This document shows positions 25,117 through 35,132 of a DNA stretch of 64,000 bases, piece by piece; positions within the stretch are counted from its first letter, which is position 1, and every line of letters begins with the position of its first letter. The notes under the pieces were generated by a model. It was given only the letters and a program-made list of their open reading frames with translations. It made no database searches and had not been told where the DNA came from. Source of the DNA: Bdellovibrionaceae bacterium UBA6502 (lineage in GTDB: Bacteria > Bdellovibrionota > Bdellovibrionia > Bdellovibrionales > UBA840); the NCBI GenBank assembly GCA_002436415.1, contig DJMA01000007.1, positions 11,042-75,041 on the forward strand, written 5' to 3'. A program made the position numbers and the translations under genes.

Positions 25117-26574
25117 ATGGCAGAAGGTTTATTCTCTGACTTGAATCGTATGATCGAGCAGGTAGGTAAAGACAAAGGAATCGATAAGCAAATCGTAATC
25201 GATGCAGTGGTACAAGGAATGCTTGTAGCGGCTCGTAAAAAATATGGTTCCTACCGTGATATTGAGGCAATGTACAATGACGATATCGGCGATGTTGAGT
25301 TGGTTGAGTTTAAGGAAGTTGTTTCTAAAGAAGACTTCATTGATGAAGAAGTTGAGATTATTTTAGAAGAAGCTCAAGAGCTTGATTCTGAAGCGCAAAT
25401 TGGTGACTCCATTGGTATCCAATTGGATACAAAAGAGTTAGGGCGAATTGCTGCTCAAACGGCTCGTCAAATTATCATTCAAAAAGTAAGAGATGCTGAG
25501 CGTGATGTAATCCACGAAGAGTTCTCGCAACGTGAGGGTGAAATCGCCAGTGGTATTGCTCGTCGTGTAGAGCGCGGGGCCATTGTTGTTGATCTAGGTC
25601 GTACGGAAGCTTATCTGCCATACCGTGAACAAATTCCTGGTGAGCAATTTAAGTCTGGAGATCGTATCCAAGGTTTCTTAAGTGAAGTTCGTCAAACCAC
25701 TCGTGGACCACAGATTATTATGTCTCGTGCAGATGAGCGTTATTTGATGAAGCTTTTCGAAATGGAAGTTCCTGAAATTTATGACGGTATTGTAGAAATC
25801 GTTGCTGCGGCTCGTGAGCCAGGTCAACGTGCAAAAATTGCTGTTCGTACCAACGATCCATCGGTTGATCCAGTGGGTGCTTGTGTGGGTATGAAAGGTA
25901 GTCGTGTACAAAATATCGTACAAGAGCTTAAGGGTGAGAAAATTGATATTGTAATTTACGAAGAAGAAGTAACTCGCTTTGCTTGTAATGCTTTGGCTCC
26001 GGCTGAAATTTCAAAAGTATTTATCGATGAAGTAAGTCGTGCAATGGAAGTGGTTGTTCCAGATAACCAATTAAGCTTAGCCATTGGTAAAAAAGGTCAA
26101 AACGTACGTTTGGCTGCCAAACTTACTGGATGGAAACTAGATATCGTTTCTGAGTCACAAGCGGCTTCTAAAGCAGCAGACGCTGTATTTAATTTGATGT
26201 TGGTTCCTGGAGTGAATGACACTCTTGCAACTTCTCTTTTTCAACATGGTTTTGGAAGTTTCCAATCCATCGCGGATGCAAGTGCAGAAGAAGTTTCTCA
26301 CATCCCAGGTTTTGATGAGTCTTCTGCTGGTAAACTAGTTGAGGAAGCGAAAAAGCTTGTAGAAAAATATGCTGACGATGCGGAAAGCGTTCCAACTCGT
26401 CCTGAAGATACTAGCAGTGATGATAATTCTGTAAGTGCCGAAAGCGCTGCAGTTCCTGCTGGAAACGCTCGTGACCTTGCGGAGCAGAGACTTAAAGAAG
26501 GTCTTGCCGAGTTAGCTGGTGCTAGCGAAGCAAAAACAGATTCAGAAGCGGAAAGCACTGAAACAGCAGAGTAG
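25117..26574 (+). CDS. nusA: Transcription termination/antitermination factor NusA
   Basis: 485 residues: N-terminal RNA-polymerase-binding domain (about 1-125), S1 domain (about 135-200), KH1 and KH2 (about 225-345; the second is marked by LAIGKKGQNVRLAAKLTGW), then one helix-hairpin-helix AR-like repeat (about 360-410, MLVPGVNDTLATSLFQHGF) and an acidic Ala/Ser/Glu tail. It modulates pausing, termination and antitermination. A single C-terminal repeat, rather than the two of E. coli, is common outside gammaproteobacteria. Ribosome-binding site GAGAGGTAAG. Confidence 0.97.
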   Translation: MAEGLFSDLNRMIEQVGKDKGIDKQIVIDAVVQGMLVAARKKYGSYRDIEAMYNDDIGDVELVEFKEVVSKEDFIDEEVEIILEEAQELDSEAQIGDSIGIQLDTKELGRIAAQTARQIIIQKVRDAERDVIHEEFSQREGEIASGIARRVERGAIVVDLGRTEAYLPYREQIPGEQFKSGDRIQGFLSEVRQTTRGPQIIMSRADERYLMKLFEMEVPEIYDGIVEIVAAAREPGQRAKIAVRTNDPSVDPVGACVGMKGSRVQNIVQELKGEKIDIVIYEEEVTRFACNALAPAEISKVFIDEVSRAMEVVVPDNQLSLAIGKKGQNVRLAAKLTGWKLDIVSESQAASKAADAVFNLMLVPGVNDTLATSLFQHGFGSFQSIADASAEEVSHIPGFDESSAGKLVEEAKKLVEKYADDAESVPTRPEDTSSDDNSVSAESAAVPAGNARDLAEQRLKEGLAELAGASEAKTDSEAESTETAE

Positions 26575-26671
26575 TTCTTTTTGAACTACTCTATATATTG
26601 AATGATTTTTTTAATTTATTTTTGAGATTTGTTTAAAGGCAATTTGGTTTTAAGCAGACATCAGGAGAAAC

Positions 26672-29515
26672 ATGGCACAACCTAAAGTATATGAATTTGC
26701 AAAAGAAATTGGAGTGGAAACCATTACGTTGATGGATAAATTACGTAAGTGGGACCTACCAATTAAGAGTCATATGTCGGCTCTAAGCCCTGAGCAAATT
26801 GAGACCATCAAAGAAAAACTAAAAACGGAAGGTGGCGATGTTGCTCCTGCTGCTAGCGCAAAAAAGAAAGTAGCGAAAAAGAAAACCGCGGCAAAGAAGA
26901 AAACAGTTGCTAAGAAAAAGGCTACTGCTTCTAAGAAAGTTGTGAAGAAAAAGGCTGACTCCTCTGCCTCTGCCGACGATAAATCTCGAAAAGTAATTCG
27001 AAGAAAAGCGGGTGCTGCACAACAAGCGGAAAAAGCAATCGAAGCAGCCGAAGCGAAGAGAAAATCAAAAGAATTAGCCGCACAAAAAGAAGCGGAAGCA
27101 AAAGCGGCTGAAGCAGCAGCACTAGAAGCAGCTGCGGCTCAAGAAAATACAGAAGTGGAAGCTGATGAGCAAGCAACTGCAGTTCAAGAGCTTGCCCAAG
27201 AAACCGAAACTCAAGCAGCGGCAGCTCCAGAAGAAGTTGTGGAGCCAGTACGTGAGTTGACGGAAGTTGAGAAAGTTTCTGAAAAGATTGAAGAGAAACA
27301 AAAAGAAAAACGCAAAGCGATGCAGGAAAAGCGTAGAGGTAAGATTTTAGGTAAGGTCGACCTTTCTAAGATTAAGCCACCTTCATCTGCTAGAAATAAA
27401 ACAGATCGCCCACCAAGAGGTGGTTCTGGTGGTGGTTCACGTCCAAACGTGAACCTAGATCAGCAAGCTGCTGCCTCGGCAGGACCTGTTGGAGCAAGAG
27501 ATAAAAAATCAGCTCCGCGTATGAGGTCTGTAGATATGTCCCGTGATTCTCGTGGGGCAGCGGCAGCGGCTGCAGCAGCGGCTAAAAAGAAAGGCAACCT
27601 TAAGGGAGCAGATGAGCAAACTCGTTTGATGTCGGAAGGTTCTGCTTTTAATCGTACAGAGTTCAGAAAACGTGAGATCGTTTTCCAGCCGAAAAAGAAA
27701 ATGCAAGACTTGGGACGTGAAGCTATGAAGACTGAAATTACAAAACCAAAAGCTTCAAAGCGTATTGTTAAAGTTCACGGTTCCATGAAAGTGGCTGATC
27801 TAGCGCAAGAGATGAAAGTTAAAACAGGCCAATTGGTTTCTTTCTTAATGAAACAAGGAATCCAAGCTCGCCAAAATGATGAAGTTGATTTTGATACAAT
27901 CGCGTTGATTGCGCCAGAGTTTGATCATGAGGCTGTAAATACATATAAAACGGTAGAAGAACTAGTTGAAGAAAGCGTACAAATGAAAGACGAGAACCTT
28001 GTTCCTAGAGCCCCAGTGGTAACGGTAATGGGTCACGTGGATCACGGTAAAACTTCTATTCTTGATGCCATTCGTAATGCCAACGTAACTGAAGGCGAAG
28101 CTGGTGGAATCACACAGCATATTGGTGCATATCGTGTGAAGGTTCCAAATGGTAATATGGTTACTTTTCTAGATACTCCTGGTCACGCCGCTTTTACGCA
28201 AATGCGTGCTCGTGGTGCTAGCGTAACAGATATCGCAGTGATTGTTGTGGCTGCAGATGATGGATTGATGCCGCAAACGCAAGAGGCAATTAATCACGCA
28301 AAAGCTGCTGGTGTACCAATCATCGTAGCAGTGAATAAAATGGATAGACCAAATGCTAATCCAGACAAAATCAAACAACAGTTAACTGAGTTTGAATTGA
28401 TCCCAGAAGAGTGGGGTGGAAGCACAATGTTTATCGAAACGGTAGCCATTGAAGGCAAGGGGATTCCTGAGCTTTTAGAGGCGATCGACTTGCAAGCAGA
28501 GCTTCTTGAGCTTAAGGCAAATCCTAAGCGTAGTATGAAAGGGGTTGTGATTGAGTCTAAGATGGTGAAAGGTCGCGGTATTGTGGCTACAATCTTAGTA
28601 CAAGATGGAACTCTAAATAAATCAGATTATTTAGTTGCTGGTACAGCTTTTGGCCGTGTTCGTGCCATGTTGGATGATAAGGGTAAGCAGATGAAATCTG
28701 CTGGTCCTGGTGTTCCAGTTGAAATTTTAGGTTTGAACGATTCTCCACTTGCAGGGGACGAAGTAAATACCACTGCAAAAGAGCGTCAGGCTGAAGAAAT
28801 TGCGAACCAACGTTTAGAAGAGAAAAAAGCAGAAGAGCAAAAAGTGAAGAGTCCGAAAGTTTCTTTAGAAGATCTTTTTGCTGGAGTTGTAAACAACGAA
28901 GTGAAAGAGCTTCCTGTTGTTCTTAAAACAGACGTTGTTGGTAGTGGCGAGGCGATTAAAAATCTTTTTGATAAAGAGAAGTCTGAAAAAGTAAAAATTA
29001 ATGTAATTCACTCTGCAGTGGGTGGAATTACGGAAAGTGATATTCTTTTGGCAAGTACTTCCGGTGCAATGGTCATCGGATTTAACGTGGGTGCTGAAGG
29101 TACTGCGAATAATGCCGCGAAAAAAGAAGGTATCCAAATTAAACGTTACAATATTATTTATGAACTAGCAGACGATATTCGTGCTGCGATGAAAGGTATG
29201 TTAGATCCAGACATCGTTAACGAAGACATTGGTCAGGCTGAAGTTCGTGATTTATTTAAAGTTCCAAATCTTGGCTTCATTGCTGGTTGTATGGTGACAG
29301 ATGGAAAAGCTCGTCATGATGCATTGGTAAGAGTAGTTCGAGATGGAAAACAGATTTACGATGGAAAAGTCGCCAGTCTAAGACGCTTCAAAGATCAGGC
29401 AAAAGAAGTCGCATCCGGTTACGAATGCGGTATTGGCATCGAGAATTTCAACGACATTAAGGTAGGTGACAATTTCGAATTCTATGTGAAGAAAGAAGTA
29501 GAAGCGGAGTTGTAA
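26672..29515 (+). CDS. infB: Translation initiation factor IF-2
   Basis: 947 residues. IF2 N-terminal domain (about 2-50), a long low-complexity Lys/Ala/Glu region (about 55-330, including runs of Ala and KKK), a second IF2_N (about 365-415), then the GTPase domain: GHVDHGKT at 454-461, DTPGHAAF, NKMD. The C-terminal beta-barrel and fMet-tRNA-binding domains follow. It recruits initiator tRNA to the 30S and promotes subunit joining. Start has AGGAGAAAC upstream. Its stop overlaps the rbfA ATG by 1 nt. Long for the family because of the linker. Confidence 0.97.
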   Translation: MAQPKVYEFAKEIGVETITLMDKLRKWDLPIKSHMSALSPEQIETIKEKLKTEGGDVAPAASAKKKVAKKKTAAKKKTVAKKKATASKKVVKKKADSSASADDKSRKVIRRKAGAAQQAEKAIEAAEAKRKSKELAAQKEAEAKAAEAAALEAAAAQENTEVEADEQATAVQELAQETETQAAAAPEEVVEPVRELTEVEKVSEKIEEKQKEKRKAMQEKRRGKILGKVDLSKIKPPSSARNKTDRPPRGGSGGGSRPNVNLDQQAAASAGPVGARDKKSAPRMRSVDMSRDSRGAAAAAAAAAKKKGNLKGADEQTRLMSEGSAFNRTEFRKREIVFQPKKKMQDLGREAMKTEITKPKASKRIVKVHGSMKVADLAQEMKVKTGQLVSFLMKQGIQARQNDEVDFDTIALIAPEFDHEAVNTYKTVEELVEESVQMKDENLVPRAPVVTVMGHVDHGKTSILDAIRNANVTEGEAGGITQHIGAYRVKVPNGNMVTFLDTPGHAAFTQMRARGASVTDIAVIVVAADDGLMPQTQEAINHAKAAGVPIIVAVNKMDRPNANPDKIKQQLTEFELIPEEWGGSTMFIETVAIEGKGIPELLEAIDLQAELLELKANPKRSMKGVVIESKMVKGRGIVATILVQDGTLNKSDYLVAGTAFGRVRAMLDDKGKQMKSAGPGVPVEILGLNDSPLAGDEVNTTAKERQAEEIANQRLEEKKAEEQKVKSPKVSLEDLFAGVVNNEVKELPVVLKTDVVGSGEAIKNLFDKEKSEKVKINVIHSAVGGITESDILLASTSGAMVIGFNVGAEGTANNAAKKEGIQIKRYNIIYELADDIRAAMKGMLDPDIVNEDIGQAEVRDLFKVPNLGFIAGCMVTDGKARHDALVRVVRDGKQIYDGKVASLRRFKDQAKEVASGYECGIGIENFNDIKVGDNFEFYVKKEVEAEL

Positions 29516-29895
29516 TGTCAGAAAAAAGTGTGAACCGAATGGATAAGGTAGAGCGTGAAGTTCGTGCTCTACTTTCACAGTATTTCATTAAAGAAATACC
29601 ATTTCATACAGATGCTTTAGTAAGCCTTTCTACGGTAAAGGTGACTAAAGATCTAAGAAACGCAAATGTATACGTGAGCGTACTGGGTGAAGATGGCGAT
29701 GCTGATGAGGCATTGCAAATCGTTCAGTCGCTAAGACGTGATATCCAAGCTCATCTTTCAAAAAATCTTCGAACTAAGTACATTCCTAAACTTCAGTTTT
29801 TCTTAGATGATACGGTAGCTGAAAACTTTCGTATTATGGGAAAATTAAAAGACTTAGGATATGAAACTAGTGCGGATGATTTTATCGAATCTTAA
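29515..29895 (+). CDS. rbfA: 30S ribosome-binding factor RbfA
   Basis: 126 residues with a KH-like fold: VEREVRALLSQYF, then VSLSTVKVTKDLRNANVYVSV, and the C-terminal RTKYIPKLQFFLDDT motif. It helps 16S rRNA 5' end maturation and cold adaptation. Coupled to infB by a TAATG overlap; the usual order upstream of truB is kept. Confidence 0.95.
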   Translation: MSEKSVNRMDKVEREVRALLSQYFIKEIPFHTDALVSLSTVKVTKDLRNANVYVSVLGEDGDADEALQIVQSLRRDIQAHLSKNLRTKYIPKLQFFLDDTVAENFRIMGKLKDLGYETSADDFIES

Positions 29896-30089
29896 GATTT
29901 AAAAGTCATTGGAAGGATCTTCTCTAGTTTTTGCTGGATGAAGCCTCCTTCTTTTTAGGGATAGTAAAGAGTCTTTTTGTTTTTCAGCCTAGTTTGAAAA
30001 AAAAAAGAAGCTTTATGTGTCTTAGCTCCAAACTTTAATTTGCAGTTTAAATGAATGTAAAAATAGGGCAGATGCCTAAGGAAGTTAGA

Positions 30090-31088
30090 ATGGCAAAAAA
30101 ATCCAAGCCAGCACCATTTCACGGATTAGTTCTTTTGGATAAACCAGAGGGGATCACTAGCCATGACTTAGTAGGAAAGCTAAGAAAACTACTTCAAACA
30201 AAAACAATTGGTCATGCAGGAACTTTGGACCCGATGGCTACAGGCTTAATGGTACTTTTGGTTGGTGATGCAACGAAGTTTTCTAATTATATTCTGAGAG
30301 GCGACAAAGCTTATGAGGCGGAAGTTAGCTTAGGAAGGATCACAGACACTTGGGATCGCACTGGGGAGACTCAGAGTACTGCGGCAGTGGATTGGAGTGA
30401 GTCTAAGATTCAAGAAATTTGCAAAACAATGCAAGGGGAACTAGAGCTTCCTTTGCCGATATTTTCTGCTGTAAAAAAAGACGGAAAAAAGCTCTATGAA
30501 TACGCCAGAGAAGGTAAAGAAATCGAAGAGATCATAAGGCCTATGAACTTTAGAGAGCTCGAACTTTTATCTATGAATGCACAAGATTTTAGTTTTCGAG
30601 TAAGGCTTAGATGTGAGAAAGGTGGTTACATTCGTTCTTGGGCTAAGGTTTTCGGAGATCGTTTCGGCTGTGGGGCAAATTTGTCTGCTTTAAGACGTTC
30701 ATTTTCTGAGCCCTACACCATAGATCTTGCGCAGACTTTTGATGAATTTGCCAAGGATTACCAAGCTGGCGTAAAGCCGAAGGCTTTGGTTCCACTAGAA
30801 AACTGCCTTGAAACATGGCCAGAGCTTTATATTGATGGTCGTGATGAAAAGATGCTTATGAACGGTGCTATTACCGACTCTGTACAAAGAAGAATGCAGT
30901 GGATAGATCGTGAAGGAATGGAATGTGGGCGTTTTGATCTAAGTGATCGAGATAAGCTAGGAATTAAGGTTTTGTCTTGTAAATCCAAGCGAATTTTAGC
31001 TTTAATGGTGCCTAAAGACCAAGCTAGCTATAAAATCGCTAGGGTTTTCCGTGTAAGCCATTCAGACATGCCTGAGAATGCTCAGTAA
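30090..31088 (+). CDS. truB: tRNA pseudouridine-55 synthase TruB
   Basis: 332 residues from ATG 30090, chosen because TAAGGAAG lies 8 nt upstream; an earlier ATG at 30051 adds 13 residues and has no such site. GLVLLDKPEGITSHD and the catalytic loop GHAGTLDPMATG (Asp47) are intact, and the PUA-like C-terminus is present. It makes pseudouridine at position 55 of the tRNA T loop. 154 nt separate it from rbfA; no terminator was seen there, so it likely stays in the operon. Confidence 0.95.
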   Translation: MAKKSKPAPFHGLVLLDKPEGITSHDLVGKLRKLLQTKTIGHAGTLDPMATGLMVLLVGDATKFSNYILRGDKAYEAEVSLGRITDTWDRTGETQSTAAVDWSESKIQEICKTMQGELELPLPIFSAVKKDGKKLYEYAREGKEIEEIIRPMNFRELELLSMNAQDFSFRVRLRCEKGGYIRSWAKVFGDRFGCGANLSALRRSFSEPYTIDLAQTFDEFAKDYQAGVKPKALVPLENCLETWPELYIDGRDEKMLMNGAITDSVQRRMQWIDREGMECGRFDLSDRDKLGIKVLSCKSKRILALMVPKDQASYKIARVFRVSHSDMPENAQ

Positions 31089-31219
31089 ATCAGTGAAAAG
31101 ACTTGCAAAACAAGCTTTAAATAGATAAAAGTTAGCAAAATTAACAGCTCTCTATAGCGATCGCCATGACGTTATTTTGTATAAGGCAAAACATGAGGGT
31201 TTATTCTTCGGAGGTAAAA

Positions 31220-31489
31220 ATGGCAGTAACAAAACAAAGAAAAGAAGAGATCATCGCAAAGTTTGGTTTAAAAGCAGGTGATACTGGAAGTCCAGAAGTT
31301 CAAGTGGCTTTGATGACTGAGAGAATCCTTGATCTAAATGATCACTTCAAATCAAACAAACAAGACAAGCATTCTCGTCGTGGTTTGATTGGTCTTGTAA
31401 ACAAAAGAAGAAAACTTCTTGAGTATTTAAAAGGCAAAGACCTAGACCGTTATCAAAAAACGATTCAAGAATTAGGTTTAAGAAAATAA
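31220..31489 (+). CDS. rpsO: 30S ribosomal protein S15
   Basis: 89 residues, the standard length, from ATG 31220 with GGAGG 5 nt upstream; an in-frame ATG at 31166 is spurious. Landmarks: GDTGSPEVQVALMTERI, HSRRGLIGLVNKRRKLL, YLKGKD. It binds 16S rRNA early in assembly. Terminator follows directly. Confidence 0.97.
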   Translation: MAVTKQRKEEIIAKFGLKAGDTGSPEVQVALMTERILDLNDHFKSNKQDKHSRRGLIGLVNKRRKLLEYLKGKDLDRYQKTIQELGLRK

Positions 31490-31495
31490 AATATC

Positions 31496-31524
31496 AAGGT
31501 CCGCAGTCTCTGCGGACCTTTTTT
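31496..31524 (+). terminator. Intrinsic terminator between rpsO and pnp
   Basis: Perfect 10-bp stem AAGGTCCGCA/TGCGGACCTT with a 5-nt loop and T-run, 6 nt after the rpsO stop. In E. coli a terminator occupies the same position. Confidence 0.9.
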
Positions 31525-31559
31525 AATGATGCAAGGGGGCTGCAGTAAGAGTATTCGCT

Positions 31560-31599
31560 CTAAATTGGTGTTTTTAAAAAGTTGAAACCAGCAATTTAG
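31560..31599 (+). other. Possible leader hairpin of pnp mRNA
   Basis: CTAAATTG at 31560-31567 pairs with CAATTTAG at 31592-31599 around a loop of 24 nt that contains TTTTTAAAAA. It lies 61 nt before the pnp ATG. E. coli pnp carries a leader stem cut by RNase III for autoregulation; equivalence here is speculative. Confidence 0.3.
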
Positions 31600-31660
31600 T
31601 GCAAATCTCAAGATGCTAGCTCCTGACAACATGATTCATTCATTTTAAGGAGAAGACTCT

Positions 31661-33769
31661 ATGAATCCAACAACTGTGACTAGAAAAGTCGGAAATCACG
31701 AAATCACAATCGAAACAGGAAAGATGGCGAAGCAAGCTGATGGTGCAGTACTTGTTAGCTGTGGAGATAACAAAGTTTTAGTAACTGTTGTATCTTCTAA
31801 AAGAGAATCTACTTTAGATTTCTTTCCTTTAACGGTTGAATACCAAGAGCGTTTTTATGCTGCTGGTAAAATCCCAGGTGGATTTTTTAAACGTGAAGGA
31901 AAACCAAGTACTGACAGTGTATTAACTTGTCGTTTGATTGACCGTCCACTTCGTCCAAAATTTCCAGAAGGTTATAACCAAGAAACTCAAGTAGTTGCTA
32001 CCGCTTTAAGTACTGATGGTGAATTTCCATTAGCATCTCTTGCTGGTATCGGTGCTTCCACGGCATTTCACATCAGTGATGTTCCTTTTGAAGGGCCTGT
32101 AGGTTATATCGAAGTAGGTCGCGTAGATGGAAACTTCATCGCTAACCCAACTCCAGAGCAAAAAGAAACTGGTGATATGGAAATTTTTGTAGCGGCAACA
32201 CCAGAAGGTATTTTGATGGTGGAAGGTGAGACTAAATTTGTAAAAGAAGCCGACATTTTAGCGGGTCTTAAATTTGCTCACGAAGCTTTACAACCAGTTT
32301 TCGAAATGCAAAACGAATTGCGTGAAACTTTAGGAAGAGAAAAACGCCCTTACGCTCCAAAAGAGTTTAATGCTGATTTCAAAACAAAAGCAGAAGAGTT
32401 TTTGGTTCCTAAAATCAAAGAAGCCCTTTCTATCACTGAGAAAATGGCTCGTTACGCTGCTGTAGATGCCGCTGCAAAAGAGGCGAAAGAAGTTTTATTA
32501 GCAGATGTTGCTGAAGAAAACTTAGCTGAATTCTCTAAGGATTTAGGTGCGATCATTGGTGATGTTAAATACCGTGTAGCTCGTGATATGGCTTTAAAAG
32601 AGAAAAAACGTATTGATGGACGTTCATTTACAGAAGTACGTCCGATCCACACAGAAGTAAATATGCTTCCTCGTGCTCATGGTTCGGGATTATTTACTCG
32701 TGGTGAAACTCAAGTATTAGGTGTTGTGACTCTAGGAACTGGAGATGACGCACAAACTTTAGATAACCTTTCTGGAAACTCCAAAAAGCATTTCTTATTG
32801 CACTACAATTTCCCTCCTTTCTCTGTAGGGGAAGCAGGTCGCATGGGTGGTCAGTCTCGTCGTGAAATTGGTCATGGATCTTTAGCGGAAAGAGCTTTGA
32901 AACAAGTTTTACCAACACAAGAAGAATTCCCGTATGTTATCCGTGTGGTTTCTGAAGTTTTAGAAAGTAATGGTTCTAGCTCGATGGGTACCGTTTGCTC
33001 TGGATCAATGGCTTTACAAGATGCCGGTGTTCCAATTAAAGGAAACGTTTCCGGTGTGGCTATGGGTCTTATTAAAGAAGGCGATGACTACGTTGTATTA
33101 ACAGATATCTTAGGCGATGAAGATCACCTAGGTGACATGGACTTTAAAGTTGCTGGTACACGTGAAGGGATCACTTCTTTACAAATGGATATCAAAATAG
33201 ACTCTGTGACTTTTGAGATTATGGAAACAGCTCTAGCACAAGCTTTTGATGGACGTATTCATATCTTGGACGAAATGGAAAAAACCATTAAAGAATCTCG
33301 TGGTGAAGTTTCTGAATACGCTCCACGTATCGATACAATGAAAGTACACCCAGATAAAATCCGTGAAATCATTGGTGCTGGTGGTAAAGTGATTAAAGGT
33401 ATCGTTGAAGAGACTGGTGCTAAGATTGAAATTCTTGATGATGGAACGGTTAATATTGCTTCTACTCAAAAAGAATCTCGTGAAAAAGCTCGCGCTATGA
33501 TTGAAGACATTATTGCTGAAGCAGAAGAAGGAAAGACTTATAAAGGTAAAATTGCTAAAATCACTGATTTTGGTGCTTTCGTTGAAATTCTTCCTAACAC
33601 AAGTGGTCTTTTGCACATCAGTGAAATCGCTCACGAAAGAATTCGTAGCGTAAGTGATGTTTTAAAAGTAGGTGAAGAGTTAGACGTTAAGGTTCTTGAA
33701 GTAGATAAGTACGGAAAGATCAAACTTTCTCGTAAAGCTTTACTAGAAAAGCCTGAACAAAATAACTAA
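31661..33769 (+). CDS. pnp: Polynucleotide phosphorylase
   Basis: 702 residues: RNase PH domain 1 (about 10-140), all-helical linker, RNase PH domain 2 (about 320-460, FPPFSVGEAGRMGGQSRREIGHG), KH (about 555-610, KIREIIGAGGKVIKGI) and S1 (about 620-690). The trimer degrades RNA 3'-5' by phosphorolysis and is a degradosome component. AAGGAGAAG precedes the ATG. Followed by a terminator. Confidence 0.98.
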   Translation: MNPTTVTRKVGNHEITIETGKMAKQADGAVLVSCGDNKVLVTVVSSKRESTLDFFPLTVEYQERFYAAGKIPGGFFKREGKPSTDSVLTCRLIDRPLRPKFPEGYNQETQVVATALSTDGEFPLASLAGIGASTAFHISDVPFEGPVGYIEVGRVDGNFIANPTPEQKETGDMEIFVAATPEGILMVEGETKFVKEADILAGLKFAHEALQPVFEMQNELRETLGREKRPYAPKEFNADFKTKAEEFLVPKIKEALSITEKMARYAAVDAAAKEAKEVLLADVAEENLAEFSKDLGAIIGDVKYRVARDMALKEKKRIDGRSFTEVRPIHTEVNMLPRAHGSGLFTRGETQVLGVVTLGTGDDAQTLDNLSGNSKKHFLLHYNFPPFSVGEAGRMGGQSRREIGHGSLAERALKQVLPTQEEFPYVIRVVSEVLESNGSSSMGTVCSGSMALQDAGVPIKGNVSGVAMGLIKEGDDYVVLTDILGDEDHLGDMDFKVAGTREGITSLQMDIKIDSVTFEIMETALAQAFDGRIHILDEMEKTIKESRGEVSEYAPRIDTMKVHPDKIREIIGAGGKVIKGIVEETGAKIEILDDGTVNIASTQKESREKARAMIEDIIAEAEEGKTYKGKIAKITDFGAFVEILPNTSGLLHISEIAHERIRSVSDVLKVGEELDVKVLEVDKYGKIKLSRKALLEKPEQNN

Positions 33770-33787
33770 TTTCTAAAAATCAAATGG

Positions 33788-33822
33788 CCGAGTGTTGTCA
33801 GAAGCTGCACTCGGTTTTTTTT
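33788..33822 (+). terminator. Intrinsic terminator of pnp
   Basis: Stem CCGAGTG/CACTCGG with a 13-nt loop and eight T. It ends 12 nt before the ATG of the M16 peptidase gene. Confidence 0.85.
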
Positions 33823-33833
33823 ATCTCAAAAAT

Positions 33834-35132
33834 ATGTCGAACGAAATTCAATACAAACGAATCCAATTAGAAAATGGCCTTAAAGTGGTTGGTGAGATTC
33901 ATCCTTACGGGAATGCTGTAAGTTTAGGTTTTGCTTTAAGCCTTGGTTCCAGAGATGAGCAAGATGCTGATTTACAAGGTGCTTGTCATTTACTAGAGCA
34001 TTTGTGTTTTAAGTCGACAGAAAAATATAACTCCTTCGAGTTAGTAAATAAGTGGGAAAGTCGTGGGGGAGACCTCAATGCTTTTACGGCAAAAGAGTAT
34101 ACTTGTTTTCATGCTTATGGACTAAAAGAAGATTTAGAAATGGGTCTAGATATTTTGACTCAAATTGTTTTTTATAACAATTGGAGTGAGAAAGATTTTA
34201 AGGCCGAGCAAAGTGTAGTGTCTCAAGAAATATTAGTGAGTCATGATAACCCTGAGGACTTTCTCTTTGATGACTTTACTTCAAAGTATTTCGAAGGTGG
34301 TCCAATGGCTCACCCAATCTTTGGCAGCATTGAGTCTGTTAGAGATATGGATATTGATAAGTTGAGAGCTTTTCAAGAAATGTACTACCGTCCAGAGAAC
34401 TGTGTCCTAGCTGTTGCCGGGAATTTCGATTGGGAAGAGTTAATTAAAATACTCCCTAAATTTCTACCAAAGTCAAAATCAGAATTTATAGACAATAGAG
34501 TATATCCTCCGCTTCGCGGAAACTCCTTTTTGCATTTTGAAAAACGTAAATCCCATCACAATCACTTTTTAATGAGCTATCCTTCCCATAGTTTGCGAGA
34601 GGGCAGGTTTTTTGAAAGTAGTATTTTGACCAATCATTTGAGCGGTGGAATGAATTCTTTGCTATTTCAAAAAATACGAGAAGACCGAGCTCTGTGTTAC
34701 CAAATTAGCGCCAGTTATGGTCCTAGCCAGCAAGCGGGAATGTTTTCTTTATATTCGTCAACCCAAGAAGATAAATTGATTGCCTTGGTAGAAGAGAGCT
34801 TGTCTTTATTAAAAGAGATCAAAGAGAATTCATTGCAGCAATCCGAGATAGATGCCAGTGCCGAACAAATTCGTTGTGGGCTTTTGCTAGGGGAAACTGA
34901 CATTGATTCTAGAATGAATAGCCTGATCTATGACGAAATTTTTTCTAGAGAGTATTTGAGCGTAGAGCAACTGATTGAAGGTTTGCAAAAGGTAGATAGT
35001 GATTCTATGCGAGAATATTTGCAAAAGTATTTTGAACTAGAACGTTCTTCTTTTTACTTTTTTGGAAGCCTTAACATTAGCACACAGAAGTCTTTAGAAT
35101 CCGTGTGCTCTCGTTTTATGCTGGATGCTTAA
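33834..35132 (+). CDS. M16-family zinc peptidase
   Basis: 432 residues from ATG 33834 (an in-frame ATG at 33792 lies inside the pnp terminator and is rejected). The inverted zinc motif HLLEH (His52, Glu55, His56) is intact, with the distal ligand in the QEILVSHDNPED region. An insulinase-type protease or processing peptidase, often found right after pnp in bacteria. No signal peptide, so cytosolic. No ribosome-binding site is visible at the start. Its stop codon overlaps that of the minus-strand FeeM-PilZ gene by 4 nt. Confidence 0.9.
   Translation: MSNEIQYKRIQLENGLKVVGEIHPYGNAVSLGFALSLGSRDEQDADLQGACHLLEHLCFKSTEKYNSFELVNKWESRGGDLNAFTAKEYTCFHAYGLKEDLEMGLDILTQIVFYNNWSEKDFKAEQSVVSQEILVSHDNPEDFLFDDFTSKYFEGGPMAHPIFGSIESVRDMDIDKLRAFQEMYYRPENCVLAVAGNFDWEELIKILPKFLPKSKSEFIDNRVYPPLRGNSFLHFEKRKSHHNHFLMSYPSHSLREGRFFESSILTNHLSGGMNSLLFQKIREDRALCYQISASYGPSQQAGMFSLYSSTQEDKLIALVEESLSLLKEIKENSLQQSEIDASAEQIRCGLLLGETDIDSRMNSLIYDEIFSREYLSVEQLIEGLQKVDSDSMREYLQKYFELERSSFYFFGSLNISTQKSLESVCSRFMLDA

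Noticed and set aside
31166..31219. Extended N-terminus of ribosomal protein S15
   Set aside because: S15 length and the GGAGG site fix the start at 31220.
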